Positions 7,376 to 13,512 of a stretch of 15,866 nt of DNA are shown here, piece after piece. Below the pieces are notes generated by a model. The model saw only the letters and a list, made by a program, of their open reading frames with translations, searched no databases and was not told the DNA's origin. The stretch covers positions 1 to 15,866 of the forward strand of contig JAITQP010000239.1 of NCBI GenBank assembly GCA_031288885.1. Direction: 5' to 3'. Each line of letters opens with the position of its first letter. Within the stretch, counting starts at the first letter, position 1. Position numbers and translations under genes: made by a program. Source of the stretch: Prevotellaceae bacterium. GTDB lineage: Bacteria > Bacteroidota > Bacteroidia > Bacteroidales > UBA932.

Positions 7376-8650
7376 ATGAAACAGAATTACAAGATTTCTT
7401 TGTGTGCTTTGCTGCTCGCTGGGGCAGTGAGCACGATGAACGCCGGAGCGCAAGGCTCCGGCAAGCCCACGCTGGCCGGATTTGTGGTGGGCAACATGGA
7501 CAACACGCTGGTCAGTCCGGTAGCTGCGCAGCTGGGCGCAAACCTCACCTCCGGCGGGCAATACGCGCTCACCTCCGTGGGCACAAGCAGTAAGCTCACG
7601 GAGCTACAGAGCGCGTACAACGCTGGCGGCGGTAGCAGCATAGACCGAAGCGCGCTCGCCGAGTGGGGTCGCACCAACGGCGTAGTTACGATATGCTTGG
7701 TAGTGGATGATGTAAAAGGGAACGACCACATGTTTTCCGCGCAGCTTATTGATGCCAAAGACAGCAAGCTCTCCGGCAAAGGTCACTACATTCGTACCGG
7801 CGTGGGCAGCGGCGACCTGACGCGGGTATCTTTAACATTGGCAAAGCAACTGGAGGGACCAGAGCGCAGGCACGTTGCTGCTGCCCCTGCGCACAGCTAC
7901 CCTGTGGAGCTGGATATTGAAATGGTGTTTGTGGAGGGAGGTACGTTCACGATGGGGTGTACCCCTGATCAGGGCAGTGCTTGCGACCCAACTGCTGATG
8001 TTGACTATCCCCACAACGTGACGATAAGTAGTTTTAGTATAGGGAAGTATGAGATAACTCAGGCGCAGTGGATAACGGTGATGAAAGGTCACGAGACCCT
8101 TGCCAACCCGAGCAGGTGGAAGGATGATGATCAACTGCCAGTTGAGAGCGTGAGTTGGCTTGACATCGACACAGTTTTTCTGCCACGGCTGAACGCGCTT
8201 ACGGGAAAGAATTATCGATTGCCGACAGAGGCGGAATGGGAGTATGCAGCGCGCGGGTGCAAGGGCGACGGAAACGGTGGCACAGCAACGTGCGAAAACC
8301 TTATGTACAGCGGGAGCAACTACGTTGATGAAGTAGGGTGGCATGCTGGCAACTCCGGTAATTGTACCCATATTGTTGGACAGAAGAAGCCGAATAAACT
8401 TGGAATTTACGACATGTCAGGTAACGTATGGGAGTGGTGCCGGGACTGGGGTAGCGAAACCTATTATAAGACCTCTCCTGTGAATAACCCTGAGAACACT
8501 GTCCCTTCTACACCAAACCCTAGCCGTGTGATGCGCGGCGGCCCATGGCTCCACGTAGCGATCCACGCCCGCACCGCTGTCCGCAACGCCACCTATCCAT
8601 ACTCTCGCCTCAATACCAATGGTCTCCGTGTGGCTTTGCCTGCGCAGTAA
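7376..8650 (+). CDS. Secreted formylglycine-generating-enzyme-like (SUMF1 / C-type lectin fold) protein without catalytic cysteines
   Basis: The 424-residue product starts with a signal peptide (MKQNYKISLCALLLAGAVST...) cleaved at AGA|Q after residue 25. Residues about 30-170 form a domain I cannot name, loosely like the TolB/CsgG N-terminal fold. Residues about 180-421 are a full FGE-sulfatase domain: MVFVEGGTFTMGC near 183, YRLPTEAEWEYAARG at 280, YDMSGNVWEWCRDW at 345, RVMRGGPW at 384, and GLRVAL at the end. True FGE oxidises a sulfatase cysteine using two cysteines after GGS[WY]. Here those places are His393 and Ala398, so that reaction is not expected and a ligand-binding role is more likely. 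The last 35 residues carry a diversified pattern listed separately. The start follows an A-rich leader typical of the phylum. The gene stands alone, ending at a bidirectional terminator. Confidence 0.9.
   Translation: MKQNYKISLCALLLAGAVSTMNAGAQGSGKPTLAGFVVGNMDNTLVSPVAAQLGANLTSGGQYALTSVGTSSKLTELQSAYNAGGGSSIDRSALAEWGRTNGVVTICLVVDDVKGNDHMFSAQLIDAKDSKLSGKGHYIRTGVGSGDLTRVSLTLAKQLEGPERRHVAAAPAHSYPVELDIEMVFVEGGTFTMGCTPDQGSACDPTADVDYPHNVTISSFSIGKYEITQAQWITVMKGHETLANPSRWKDDDQLPVESVSWLDIDTVFLPRLNALTGKNYRLPTEAEWEYAARGCKGDGNGGTATCENLMYSGSNYVDEVGWHAGNSGNCTHIVGQKKPNKLGIYDMSGNVWEWCRDWGSETYYKTSPVNNPENTVPSTPNPSRVMRGGPWLHVAIHARTAVRNATYPYSRLNTNGLRVALPAQ
8549..8626 (+). other. Candidate diversity-generating-retroelement variable region at the 3' end of the FGE-like gene
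   Basis: In retroelement targets of this fold, the C-terminus after RGG[SP]W is rich in AAC/AAT Asn codons in the template and mutated at adenines in the target. Here the framework residues of that pattern are kept (A395, R399, A401, R403, P408, R411, G416, R418). Nearly all positions usually coded AAC or AAT carry other codons ending in C or T: CTC, CAC, ATC, GTC, GCC, ACC, TAT, TAC, TCT. This is what adenine-specific mutagenesis would leave. No reverse transcriptase or template repeat is visible in the window, so the assignment rests on pattern only. Confidence 0.4.
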
Positions 8651-8687
8651 CTTTTCCACGAGTGGAGATGTTTTTCAGTAAAATAAA

Positions 8688-8719
8688 AAAGAGGCTGCTT
8701 AACTTGAAGCAGCCTCTTT
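8688..8719. terminator. Bidirectional intrinsic terminator between convergent genes
   Basis: AAAGAGGCTGCTT (8688-8700) pairs perfectly with AAGCAGCCTCTTT (8707-8719) over a six-base loop. The plus strand continues TTTCTTT and the minus strand continues through a T-rich run. It sits 37 bases past the stop of the FGE-like gene and 21 bases past the stop of the PD-(D/E)XK gene, so it can serve both. Confidence 0.9.
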
Positions 8720-8740
8720 CTTTATGCTGATGTGGCTAAC

Positions 8741-9457
8741 CTAAGCTTCCAACTTTTTCATCTCCATTCTGCACCCCACGTTTTTGCCGGAAAAAGCAAT
8801 GGCCAAAAGGAGCACCTTGCCGGTGTAGCGGTTGTAGTACCTGCGCTCGTGGATTTGCTTCATGGCGTCCTTGAGCAGCGCTTTCACCTTCCTTTTGGCG
8901 TGGTATTTTATTTCGGCAACAACGGTTAAGCCGGATTGCTCCCAAACGGCGTCCGCGTTTCCCCGATTATTTGGTCGCTCACCCTGAATGTTGAAGCCAA
9001 TCAGCCGCATCCATATCAGCATCATGGTGTGGTAGTAGGCTTCGGTGGGAATGTGCAGCTGGTGCGGCACGGTGGCCACCATCGCCTCAAGGCTGCCGGC
9101 AAATCCCGCCTCGTCGCCCCCGTTGATTTGCTGCACCATGGTTATACGCAGGTTGTCCACCTGCACCATGGAGTATTTTCCGTAGGCTTGCAGCAGGTGC
9201 TCCATGAACGCTTGCTTGACCTCCGAGTTGGGAAAGCCGAGGATATAGCGAGGCTGCTTGTCATATAGCTCTATCCGCTTAATGGTCAGGTAGCCGGTTT
9301 GAAACAGCAGGGGCTCTTCCTCGATGTCCGGCGGGTTGTACCCATTAAATATGCTTGCGCTAACGGCGAGCGGCTCCAGCACCTCATCTGTTTTATTTCG
9401 CCGCCGTATCATCTCTATCAGAAAAGTAGGCGTGCCCGAGCGGAACCAGTGTCCCAC
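8741..9457 (-). CDS. C-terminal piece (PD-(D/E)XK nuclease-like domain) of a split AAA-ATPase-like protein
   Basis: This is the second half of the gene that begins at 10303, in the same frame. It opens with GHWFRSGTPTFLIEMI, the usual junction after the ATPase half. Near the end it carries the nuclease-like signature NADAVW (Asp169) and AEIKY (Glu182-x-Lys184), the D...ExK core of the PD-(D/E)XK fold. Such proteins (AAA-ATPase_like plus PDDEXK_9 families) are abundant in Bacteroidota, often in many copies. Their role is not settled; links to mobile elements or defence have been suggested. A GTG at 9457-9455 lies six bases after the stop at 9464 and could allow coupled re-initiation, giving 238 residues. 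The gene ends in TAG just before the shared terminator. Confidence 0.75.
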   Translation of the reverse strand: MGHWFRSGTPTFLIEMIRRRNKTDEVLEPLAVSASIFNGYNPPDIEEEPLLFQTGYLTIKRIELYDKQPRYILGFPNSEVKQAFMEHLLQAYGKYSMVQVDNLRITMVQQINGGDEAGFAGSLEAMVATVPHQLHIPTEAYYHTMMLIWMRLIGFNIQGERPNNRGNADAVWEQSGLTVVAEIKYHAKRKVKALLKDAMKQIHERRYYNRYTGKVLLLAIAFSGKNVGCRMEMKKLEA

Positions 9458-9463
9458 AAAAAT

Positions 9464-10303
9464 TTACTCGGAAAAAAACATCAGGGTTGAAAATGGGTTG
9501 TACACCCGCGATTCGCCGTCCCACGAGTAGCCGTAGTACCAGTAGCGGATTGTCTCCAGCAGCTCCTCTTTTGTCATTTTTAGCCGTTGCGCGGTGGCGT
9601 CAATGTACTCAGGAAAGCAGCTTTCCAGCTCCGCCTGCGTGTAGCCGCATACGGAGGCGTACTGCTCGTGCATGGTAATATCTTGAAGGTTGTTGAGCGC
9701 CGAGAAAACGGACAACCCTGAAAATTTTGACACGCCGGTGAGGAAGAGAAACTTCAGGTGCTCGTCCGAGCCTTTCATCACTTGGTAAAAATCGTGCACC
9801 GCTCTCCGAATAACGTCCAAATCCTCGTCAAACAGGTGGCTCGTAATCGGCTTGTCGTACTCGTCAATCAGTACAACAACTTTTCTGCCTGTTTTTTCGT
9901 GCAGCTTTCGCATCAACTCACGAAAGCAATCCGGCGCAGAGGTAGCCGTCAACGTAATTTGGTAATTTTCAGCATTTTCTTTCAAATAGCCAACCATGCT
10001 GACTTTCATTTCCTCCGGCGTGGCATGGTTTATCAGCGTCCAGTCTATCCTGATTACGGGCTCTTGCTGCGACCAGTCCCACTTGTCGTAGATGTACAGC
10101 CCCTCAAACAGCTCCTTTTTACCTTTAAAAACTGCCTCCATCGTGCTTAGGAGCAAGGATTTCCCAAACCGGCGCGGGCGCGAAAGGAAGTAAATTCTTC
10201 CGGACGTAAGCATCTGGTAAATGCTTTTTGTTTTATCTACGTACAAACAGTCTGTGCTGCGCAGCACCTCAAACGACTGTGTACCTATCGGTAAATTCTT
10301 CAT
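9464..10303 (-). CDS. N-terminal piece (AAA-ATPase-like domain) of the split PD-(D/E)XK protein
   Basis: I placed the start at 10303 because MKNLPIGTQSFEVLRSTDCL is the canonical beginning of the family; the frame stays open upstream but that part is not conserved in type. Residues 41-49, SRPRRFGKS, are the Walker A-like loop and residues 142-153, VVVLIDEYDKPI, the Walker B segment. The family's full length is roughly 510-530 residues. Here a TAA at codon 280 (9466-9464), after NPFSTLMFFSE, cuts it to 279. The following codons, IFVGHWFRSG, continue the family sequence in the same frame, so the two pieces equal one 520-codon gene with one nonsense codon. TAA ends most genes in this window, so recoding is unlikely. 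It is either a young pseudogene, a two-protein split, or a sequence error. Confidence 0.8.
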   Translation of the reverse strand: MKNLPIGTQSFEVLRSTDCLYVDKTKSIYQMLTSGRIYFLSRPRRFGKSLLLSTMEAVFKGKKELFEGLYIYDKWDWSQQEPVIRIDWTLINHATPEEMKVSMVGYLKENAENYQITLTATSAPDCFRELMRKLHEKTGRKVVVLIDEYDKPITSHLFDEDLDVIRRAVHDFYQVMKGSDEHLKFLFLTGVSKFSGLSVFSALNNLQDITMHEQYASVCGYTQAELESCFPEYIDATAQRLKMTKEELLETIRYWYYGYSWDGESRVYNPFSTLMFFSE

Positions 10304-10320
10304 GGCTAACGAATTTTTTC

Positions 10321-10410
10321 CAAAGGTACAATTTTTTTGAATATTTACGAGCAGCTGAAGCTCCAACAAAGCTATCCGTGTTGCATTTCTGCGCCAATAT
10401 TGTACCTTTG
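10321..10410. promoter_or_regulatory. 12-bp inverted repeat overlapping opposed promoter boxes
   Basis: CAAAGGTACAAT (10321-10332) is the exact reverse complement of ATTGTACCTTTG (10399-10410). Each arm contains a TACCTTTG box pointing toward its own gene: minus toward 10303 and plus toward 10439. The symmetry could come from shared promoter consensus plus AT-rich flanks, or mark an operator common to both genes. Confidence 0.5.
10381..10410 (+). promoter_or_regulatory. Promoter of the SDR-type gene
   Basis: TTG (10381-10383), 19 bases, then TACCTTTG (10403-10410) match the Bacteroidota consensus. The context GTGTTGCA...TTTGCA is shared with the promoter at 12399-12428. Transcription would begin near 10417, about 22 bases before the start codon. 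Confidence 0.7.
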
Positions 10411-10438
10411 CAGGTAAAACATATACTCTCTTTAGGTT

Positions 10439-11458
10439 ATGAAAATCCTTTTTATTGGCGGAACGGGCACTATTAGCGCAGACATTTCCCGCGCGCTGCT
10501 GGCCGAGGGGCACGAGCTGTACCTTATCAACCGCGGAAACAGCAACAGTTGCCTCCCCAAAGGCGCAACTCCGCTGGTGGCGGACGTTAACGACGAGCAA
10601 AAAGTTGCCGGACTAATCAAAGATTTAAGCTTTGACGCTGTTGCTGATTTTATAGCGTTTGCTCCGGAGCATTTGGAGCGCGATTACCGGCTGTTTAAGG
10701 GCAAAACGAAGCAGTTTATTTTTATCAGCTCCGCGTCGGCGTACCAAAAGCCGCTGTCGGGCTACCGGATAACGGAGGGGACGCCGCTGGCCAACCCGCT
10801 CTGGGAGTATTCGCGCGGCAAGATTGCCTGCGAGGATTACCTGATGCAGCGGTACCGCAGCGAGGGATTTCCGGTAACCATTGTGCGCCCGAGCCACACC
10901 TACAGCGAGCGCTCCGTGCCGCTTGGGGTGCACGGCGCAAGGGGCAGCTGGCAGGTGCTAAAAAGAATGCTGGAGAAAAAGCCCGTAATTATCCATGGCG
11001 ACGGCGCCTCGCTCTGGACAATGACCGATAGCCGCGATTTTGCGCGAGCATTCGTCGGCTTGCTGGGCAATGTCCACGCCATTGGGGAGGCGGTGCAGAT
11101 AACCTCCGACGAAACGCTCACGTGGAACCAGATTTACGAGTGCATTGCGCGCGCGCTGAACGTCCCCCTGCGCGCCGTGCACGTGTCGTCGGAGATGCTT
11201 GCCGCGTGCAGCGATTACGATTTTACCGGCGGGCTGCTTGGCGACAAGGCAAACTCCGTTGTGTTTGACAACGCTAAGCTAAAGCGCCTTGTGCCTGACT
11301 TTACGGCAAACATTCGCTTTGACCAAGGGATTAAGAGGACTGTTGACTACGTCCTTGCGCACAAGGAATGCCAGCAACCCGATGAGGAGTTTGACGCATG
11401 GTGCGATAGGGTTATTGCTGCGGTGGGCAGGGCTATAGCGGAAGTTAGGAACTGCTAA
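10439..11458 (+). CDS. Extended-SDR NAD(P)-binding epimerase/dehydratase-like protein
   Basis: The 339-residue protein opens with the dinucleotide-binding glycine motif MKILFIGGTGTIS, followed by NRGN, which often favours NADP. The active-site pattern of short-chain dehydrogenases is present: FISSASAYQ for the Ser region and YSRGK (Tyr124, Lys128). VTIVRPSHTYSE and the later D...A.A...L segment are typical of the NAD-dependent epimerase/dehydratase family. It is probably cytosolic, since there is no signal peptide. Substrate cannot be told from the sequence; nucleotide-sugar or small isoprenoid/flavonoid-like ligands are all possible in this family. It has its own promoter and no same-strand neighbour. 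It converges on the OmpA-like gene with only four bases between the two stops. Confidence 0.85.
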   Translation: MKILFIGGTGTISADISRALLAEGHELYLINRGNSNSCLPKGATPLVADVNDEQKVAGLIKDLSFDAVADFIAFAPEHLERDYRLFKGKTKQFIFISSASAYQKPLSGYRITEGTPLANPLWEYSRGKIACEDYLMQRYRSEGFPVTIVRPSHTYSERSVPLGVHGARGSWQVLKRMLEKKPVIIHGDGASLWTMTDSRDFARAFVGLLGNVHAIGEAVQITSDETLTWNQIYECIARALNVPLRAVHVSSEMLAACSDYDFTGGLLGDKANSVVFDNAKLKRLVPDFTANIRFDQGIKRTVDYVLAHKECQQPDEEFDAWCDRVIAAVGRAIAEVRNC

Positions 11459-11462
11459 CGCC

Positions 11463-12179
11463 TCAGTTGTTTTCCACCGTAATTTCCACCCTTCTGTTTT
11501 TTGCCCTGTTTTGCTCGGTGGTGTTGGGAACTAAGGGGTCGCTATACCCGTGCGCCCCTACGCTTATGCGTCGGGCGCTTATCCCCAGCTGCTGGAGGTA
11601 GCTGGAGGCAGCGTTGGCGCGGTTTTGGCTGAGGCGCATGTTAACCAGCGAGCTGCTTTTGTCGCAGGTATGCCCCGTGAGGGTGGCGCGGGCGTTTTTG
11701 TTGCGCTTCAGGATGGCGGCAACCCGCTCCAGCTCTTTCCTCGCCGCGGAGCTTAGCTCGTACGAGGCGTACTGAAAAAAGACATTGCTGTTGTCCAAAA
11801 CGCCGGAGTTGTCGGCGTCATCATCATACTCGTCGTCTTCGTCGTCGGCATACGCGCGCTTTTCTTTTGCCGATGGGCGCTTACCGCCCTTACCTTTGCC
11901 GGCGCCTGCATCATCATACTCGCCATCTTCGCCGGCGGACGCGCGCTTTGCCTTTGCCGATTGGCGCTTACCGCTCTTACCCTTACCAGCGCCTGCATCA
12001 TCGGCGTCTTCGGGCTCGGTGGGCGCAGGCGCTTTTTTTTCCTCTGCCATGGGAAATTCTTCAGGCGGCTTGGGCGTAGGTGTTCTGGAAACTTCCTTTT
12101 CTGTGGCGCACGCTCCCAATAGCGCCAACGCAACCCAAAAGGCTGAGGCTGAGAATATGCGGAAAAAAGCAGCAAACAT
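11463..12179 (-). CDS. OmpA-family peptidoglycan-associated lipoprotein with a charged repeat linker
   Basis: The N-terminus is a lipoprotein signal with lipobox LLGAC, so Cys24 should be lipidated and the protein placed in the outer membrane. Residues about 60-131 form a low-complexity linker with two near-identical 29-30 residue repeats (DDAGAGKGK...KR.SAK.KRA... then an acidic tail) and the start of a third. Residues 132-235 are the OmpA C-terminal domain: FFQYASYELS, GHTCDKSSSLVNMRLSQNRA (169 onward), and NRRVEITV near the end. This domain binds diaminopimelate of peptidoglycan. The motif reads GHTCD rather than GHTD, a variant I recall from other Bacteroidota. It likely tethers the outer membrane to the cell wall, with the linker spanning the periplasm. 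The 238-residue gene stands alone and stops with TGA. Confidence 0.9.
   Translation of the reverse strand: MFAAFFRIFSASAFWVALALLGACATEKEVSRTPTPKPPEEFPMAEEKKAPAPTEPEDADDAGAGKGKSGKRQSAKAKRASAGEDGEYDDAGAGKGKGGKRPSAKEKRAYADDEDDEYDDDADNSGVLDNSNVFFQYASYELSSAARKELERVAAILKRNKNARATLTGHTCDKSSSLVNMRLSQNRANAASSYLQQLGISARRISVGAHGYSDPLVPNTTEQNRAKNRRVEITVENN
11821..12000 (-). repeat. 87-90 bp tandem repeat in the OmpA-like linker
   Basis: The block starting TCATCATACTCG at 11821 recurs at 11911 (90 bp later), and its beginning recurs again near 11998 (87 bp). The period is a multiple of three, so changes in copy number would keep the frame and only change linker length. Confidence 0.85.
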
Positions 12180-12246
12180 AGAAACCGGAAATTGAGGTTA
12201 AACGGGCGCTTTACGTAGATGAAAATTCGATTTTTATGCCCAAGTG

Positions 12247-12254
12247 CAAATGTA
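12247..12254 (-). promoter_or_regulatory. Candidate -7 box for the OmpA-like gene
   Basis: On the minus strand 12254-12247 reads TACATTTG followed by CA, as in the other promoters here. It lies about 68 bases upstream of the start at 12179. I see no matching TTTG at the expected -33 distance, so it is weaker than the others. Confidence 0.4.
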
Positions 12255-12398
12255 CGAAACAAACTTGAATACACCTAATAATTTTACCATTTCGGAATTT
12301 GGTCGCCGGAGCCGGTTGCTATATTGCTGGCAAGCAGGCGTAAATATCTTTTCGAGGGAAATATCTTAATTCGTTTATAAATAAATTTTTTCAAAGTG

Positions 12399-12428
12399 TT
12401 GCAATAATGATTTTTTATGCTACTTTTG
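12399..12428 (+). promoter_or_regulatory. Strong Bacteroidota-type promoter
   Basis: TTG at 12399-12401, exactly 19 bases, then TACTTTTG at 12421-12428, followed by CA. This is the best consensus match in the window. It points at the structured RNA that follows; transcription should start near 12435. Confidence 0.75.
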
Positions 12429-12434
12429 CACCCA

Positions 12435-12534
12435 ACTAATTTCTATCGGAGGACTTCTCTAAAGAAATACAACATTCTCAAAACCTGCTATATATATCGA
12501 CTAATATCAGGTGCGAGAATAAAGGTCTTTTTTT
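12435..12534 (+). ncRNA. About 100-nt structured RNA ending in a T-tract, upstream of the arginine decarboxylase gene
   Basis: The expected transcript contains GGAC (12451-12454) pairing with GTC/GTCT (12525-12528), a small hairpin TTCT-CTAA-AGAA (12455-12466), and a longer stem. That stem pairs ATTCTC (12474-12479) with GAGAAT (12515-12520) and ACCTG (12483-12487) with CAGGT (12508-12512), around an AT-rich apical loop. Together they resemble a three-way junction closed next to seven T (12528-12534). It could be a free small RNA or an attenuating leader for the operon starting at 12841. I do not recognise the family. The ends are inferred from promoter and T-tract. Confidence 0.6.
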
Positions 12535-12541
12535 GTTTTTG

Positions 12542-12562
12542 CGGGTTGTAAGCCTGTTTTTT
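12542..12562 (+). terminator. Second terminator-like hairpin in tandem
   Basis: CGGGTT (12542-12547) can pair with AGCCTG (12551-12556), using two G-U pairs, directly before six T (12557-12562). With the T-tract at 12528-12534 it makes two consecutive stop signals behind the structured RNA. Confidence 0.45.
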
Positions 12563-12577
12563 GAACTATAAATTAAA

Positions 12578-12694
12578 ATGAAAAACCTTTACTCACGCTG
12601 CTTCCTCTTGAAAGGTAAGTTTATGCTGACCGTGTACAGGAATGTTGTACTATGCTCCCTTTTGGCGAGCATAGCGGTGCGCTTTAACATCTGA
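12578..12694 (+). CDS. Doubtful 38-codon ORF (possible leader peptide)
   Basis: An ATG after an A-rich leader (AATTAAAATG) opens MKNLYSRCFLLKGKFMLTVY and ends RFNI before TGA. The middle (VVLCSLLASIAV) is hydrophobic, so a tiny membrane peptide is conceivable. Near its end the DNA forms a hairpin CTATGCTC/GAGCATAG (about 12652-12676), which may be the real feature. It contains three Arg codons, not a run, so arginine attenuation by ribosome stalling is not supported. Confidence 0.2.
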   Translation: MKNLYSRCFLLKGKFMLTVYRNVVLCSLLASIAVRFNI

Positions 12695-12731
12695 CAAGCC
12701 GCCTAAAACATCAGTATTGCTATTATGGTAT

Positions 12732-12758
12732 AAAAAAATATGCCTCCGGCGTGGAGGC
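12732..12758 (-). terminator. Hairpin with minus-strand T-run upstream of the arginine decarboxylase gene
   Basis: GCCTCC (12742-12747) pairs with GGAGGC (12753-12758) over five bases. On the minus strand the hairpin is followed by a seven-T run (12738-12732). It looks like a terminator for an antisense transcript, though none is evident. On the plus strand it is simply a leader hairpin about 80 bases ahead of the start codon. Confidence 0.35.
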
Positions 12759-12840
12759 GTATTGTTGAGCGGTTGCCTCGCGCGTATGCCGAAGGTAGCC
12801 ATAAGTTATTATTCACCAATTTATATTTTATGAGCTGAAA

Positions 12841-13473
12841 ATGAAAAACCAAACCATTAGTCCAATTGCTGTGGGTACAGAAAAAGAGCTGCAAGGAGTT
12901 GCGTTGGGAGCAGGCGTACAGGTTTTATCTGGAGGAGGGGCAAAAGGCGTTACGCTGGGATGCCGTATTCCCAAAGATTACTTTGAGACGCAGGGAAAGG
13001 GGGAAAGTGACATCGCCGTGCACGCGGGGTCGTACCATCTCGCCCTAAAGGACGCCAATATTGAGAAATACAACATTATGACATACTCTTCCATACTTCC
13101 CGGGATAGCTACCTTAGTGCCGCAGCCTGCGGATATGGTGCACGGATGCGTAGTAGAGTCTATTATGAGCACCTGCACGGTGGGCAAGGGAGAAAGGGGA
13201 ACGGCCGGTATTATCTACGGCTGGCTCTACAACCGCAAAACCAACGAAAAATACGGCGGGCTGGTGTGCGAAAACTACGGAGACTACTCTCCGGAGGACT
13301 TGCAGGCGCTGCTGCGCTCAAGCCTCAACGAGCTATACGTCAACGGATTTGAGGAGGACTACAGGTTGGAGGACATCAAGTACCTCCACGAAACCATTAC
13401 GCCGCAAAAAAAGTACGGAACGGCGCTCGTATCGCTCTGCTTTGTATCGTACTACCACCCTATTTTGGGCTAA
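12841..13473 (+). CDS. pdaD: Pyruvoyl-dependent arginine decarboxylase
   Basis: This 210-residue protein matches the PvlArgDC family, which converts arginine to agmatine and CO2 in the cytosol. The core is readable: IPKDYFETQGKGESD (43-57), then HAGSYHLALKDANIEKYNIM, then YSSILP (82-87). The proenzyme cuts itself between Ser83 and Ser84, leaving a pyruvoyl group at the start of the larger chain as cofactor. The segment GKGERGTAGIIYGWLYN and the C-terminal YGTALVSLCFVSYYHP complete the fold. Length is normal for bacterial members. The next gene starts 39 bases downstream on the same strand and belongs to a polyamine-related family, so the two probably form an operon. The structured RNA upstream may regulate them. 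Confidence 0.9.
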   Translation: MKNQTISPIAVGTEKELQGVALGAGVQVLSGGGAKGVTLGCRIPKDYFETQGKGESDIAVHAGSYHLALKDANIEKYNIMTYSSILPGIATLVPQPADMVHGCVVESIMSTCTVGKGERGTAGIIYGWLYNRKTNEKYGGLVCENYGDYSPEDLQALLRSSLNELYVNGFEEDYRLEDIKYLHETITPQKKYGTALVSLCFVSYYHPILG

Positions 13474-13512
13474 TTTTGAGATTTTGGGACAGACTAATTT
13501 TTAAAAACACGC

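Larger units (their letters stand above)
12180..12840. other. Regulatory intergenic region
   Basis: Between the OmpA-like gene and the arginine decarboxylase gene there is no convincing protein gene. In order it holds the OmpA-side promoter box, a short AT-rich gap, the strong promoter at 12399-12428, the structured RNA, two terminator-like signals, the doubtful small ORF and a hairpin. A near-consensus TATATTTT close to 12825 might start a separate transcript for the decarboxylase, but it lacks a recognisable -33 element. Confidence 0.5.

Noticed and set aside
8700..9460. Retroelement template repeat or reverse transcriptase next to the FGE-like gene
   Set aside because: No sequence resembling the variable region and no reverse transcriptase motif occur in the window. 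The downstream gene is an AAA-ATPase-like/PD-(D/E)XK protein.
9464..10600. Longer form of the ATPase-like gene starting at 10600
   Set aside because: The extra N-terminal part runs across the opposed promoters and into the SDR gene. The family begins at MKNLPIG (10303).
11753..12274. Minus-strand frame of 173 codons over the OmpA-like gene
   Set aside because: It overlaps the lipoprotein gene in another frame and lacks motifs. The lipoprotein frame has a signal peptide, a lipobox and an OmpA domain.
12420..12760. tRNA, signal-recognition-particle RNA or tmRNA in the structured intergenic region
   Set aside because: I found no tRNA cloverleaf, no GGAAGGAAGCAG-type tetraloop region and no tag-peptide signature.
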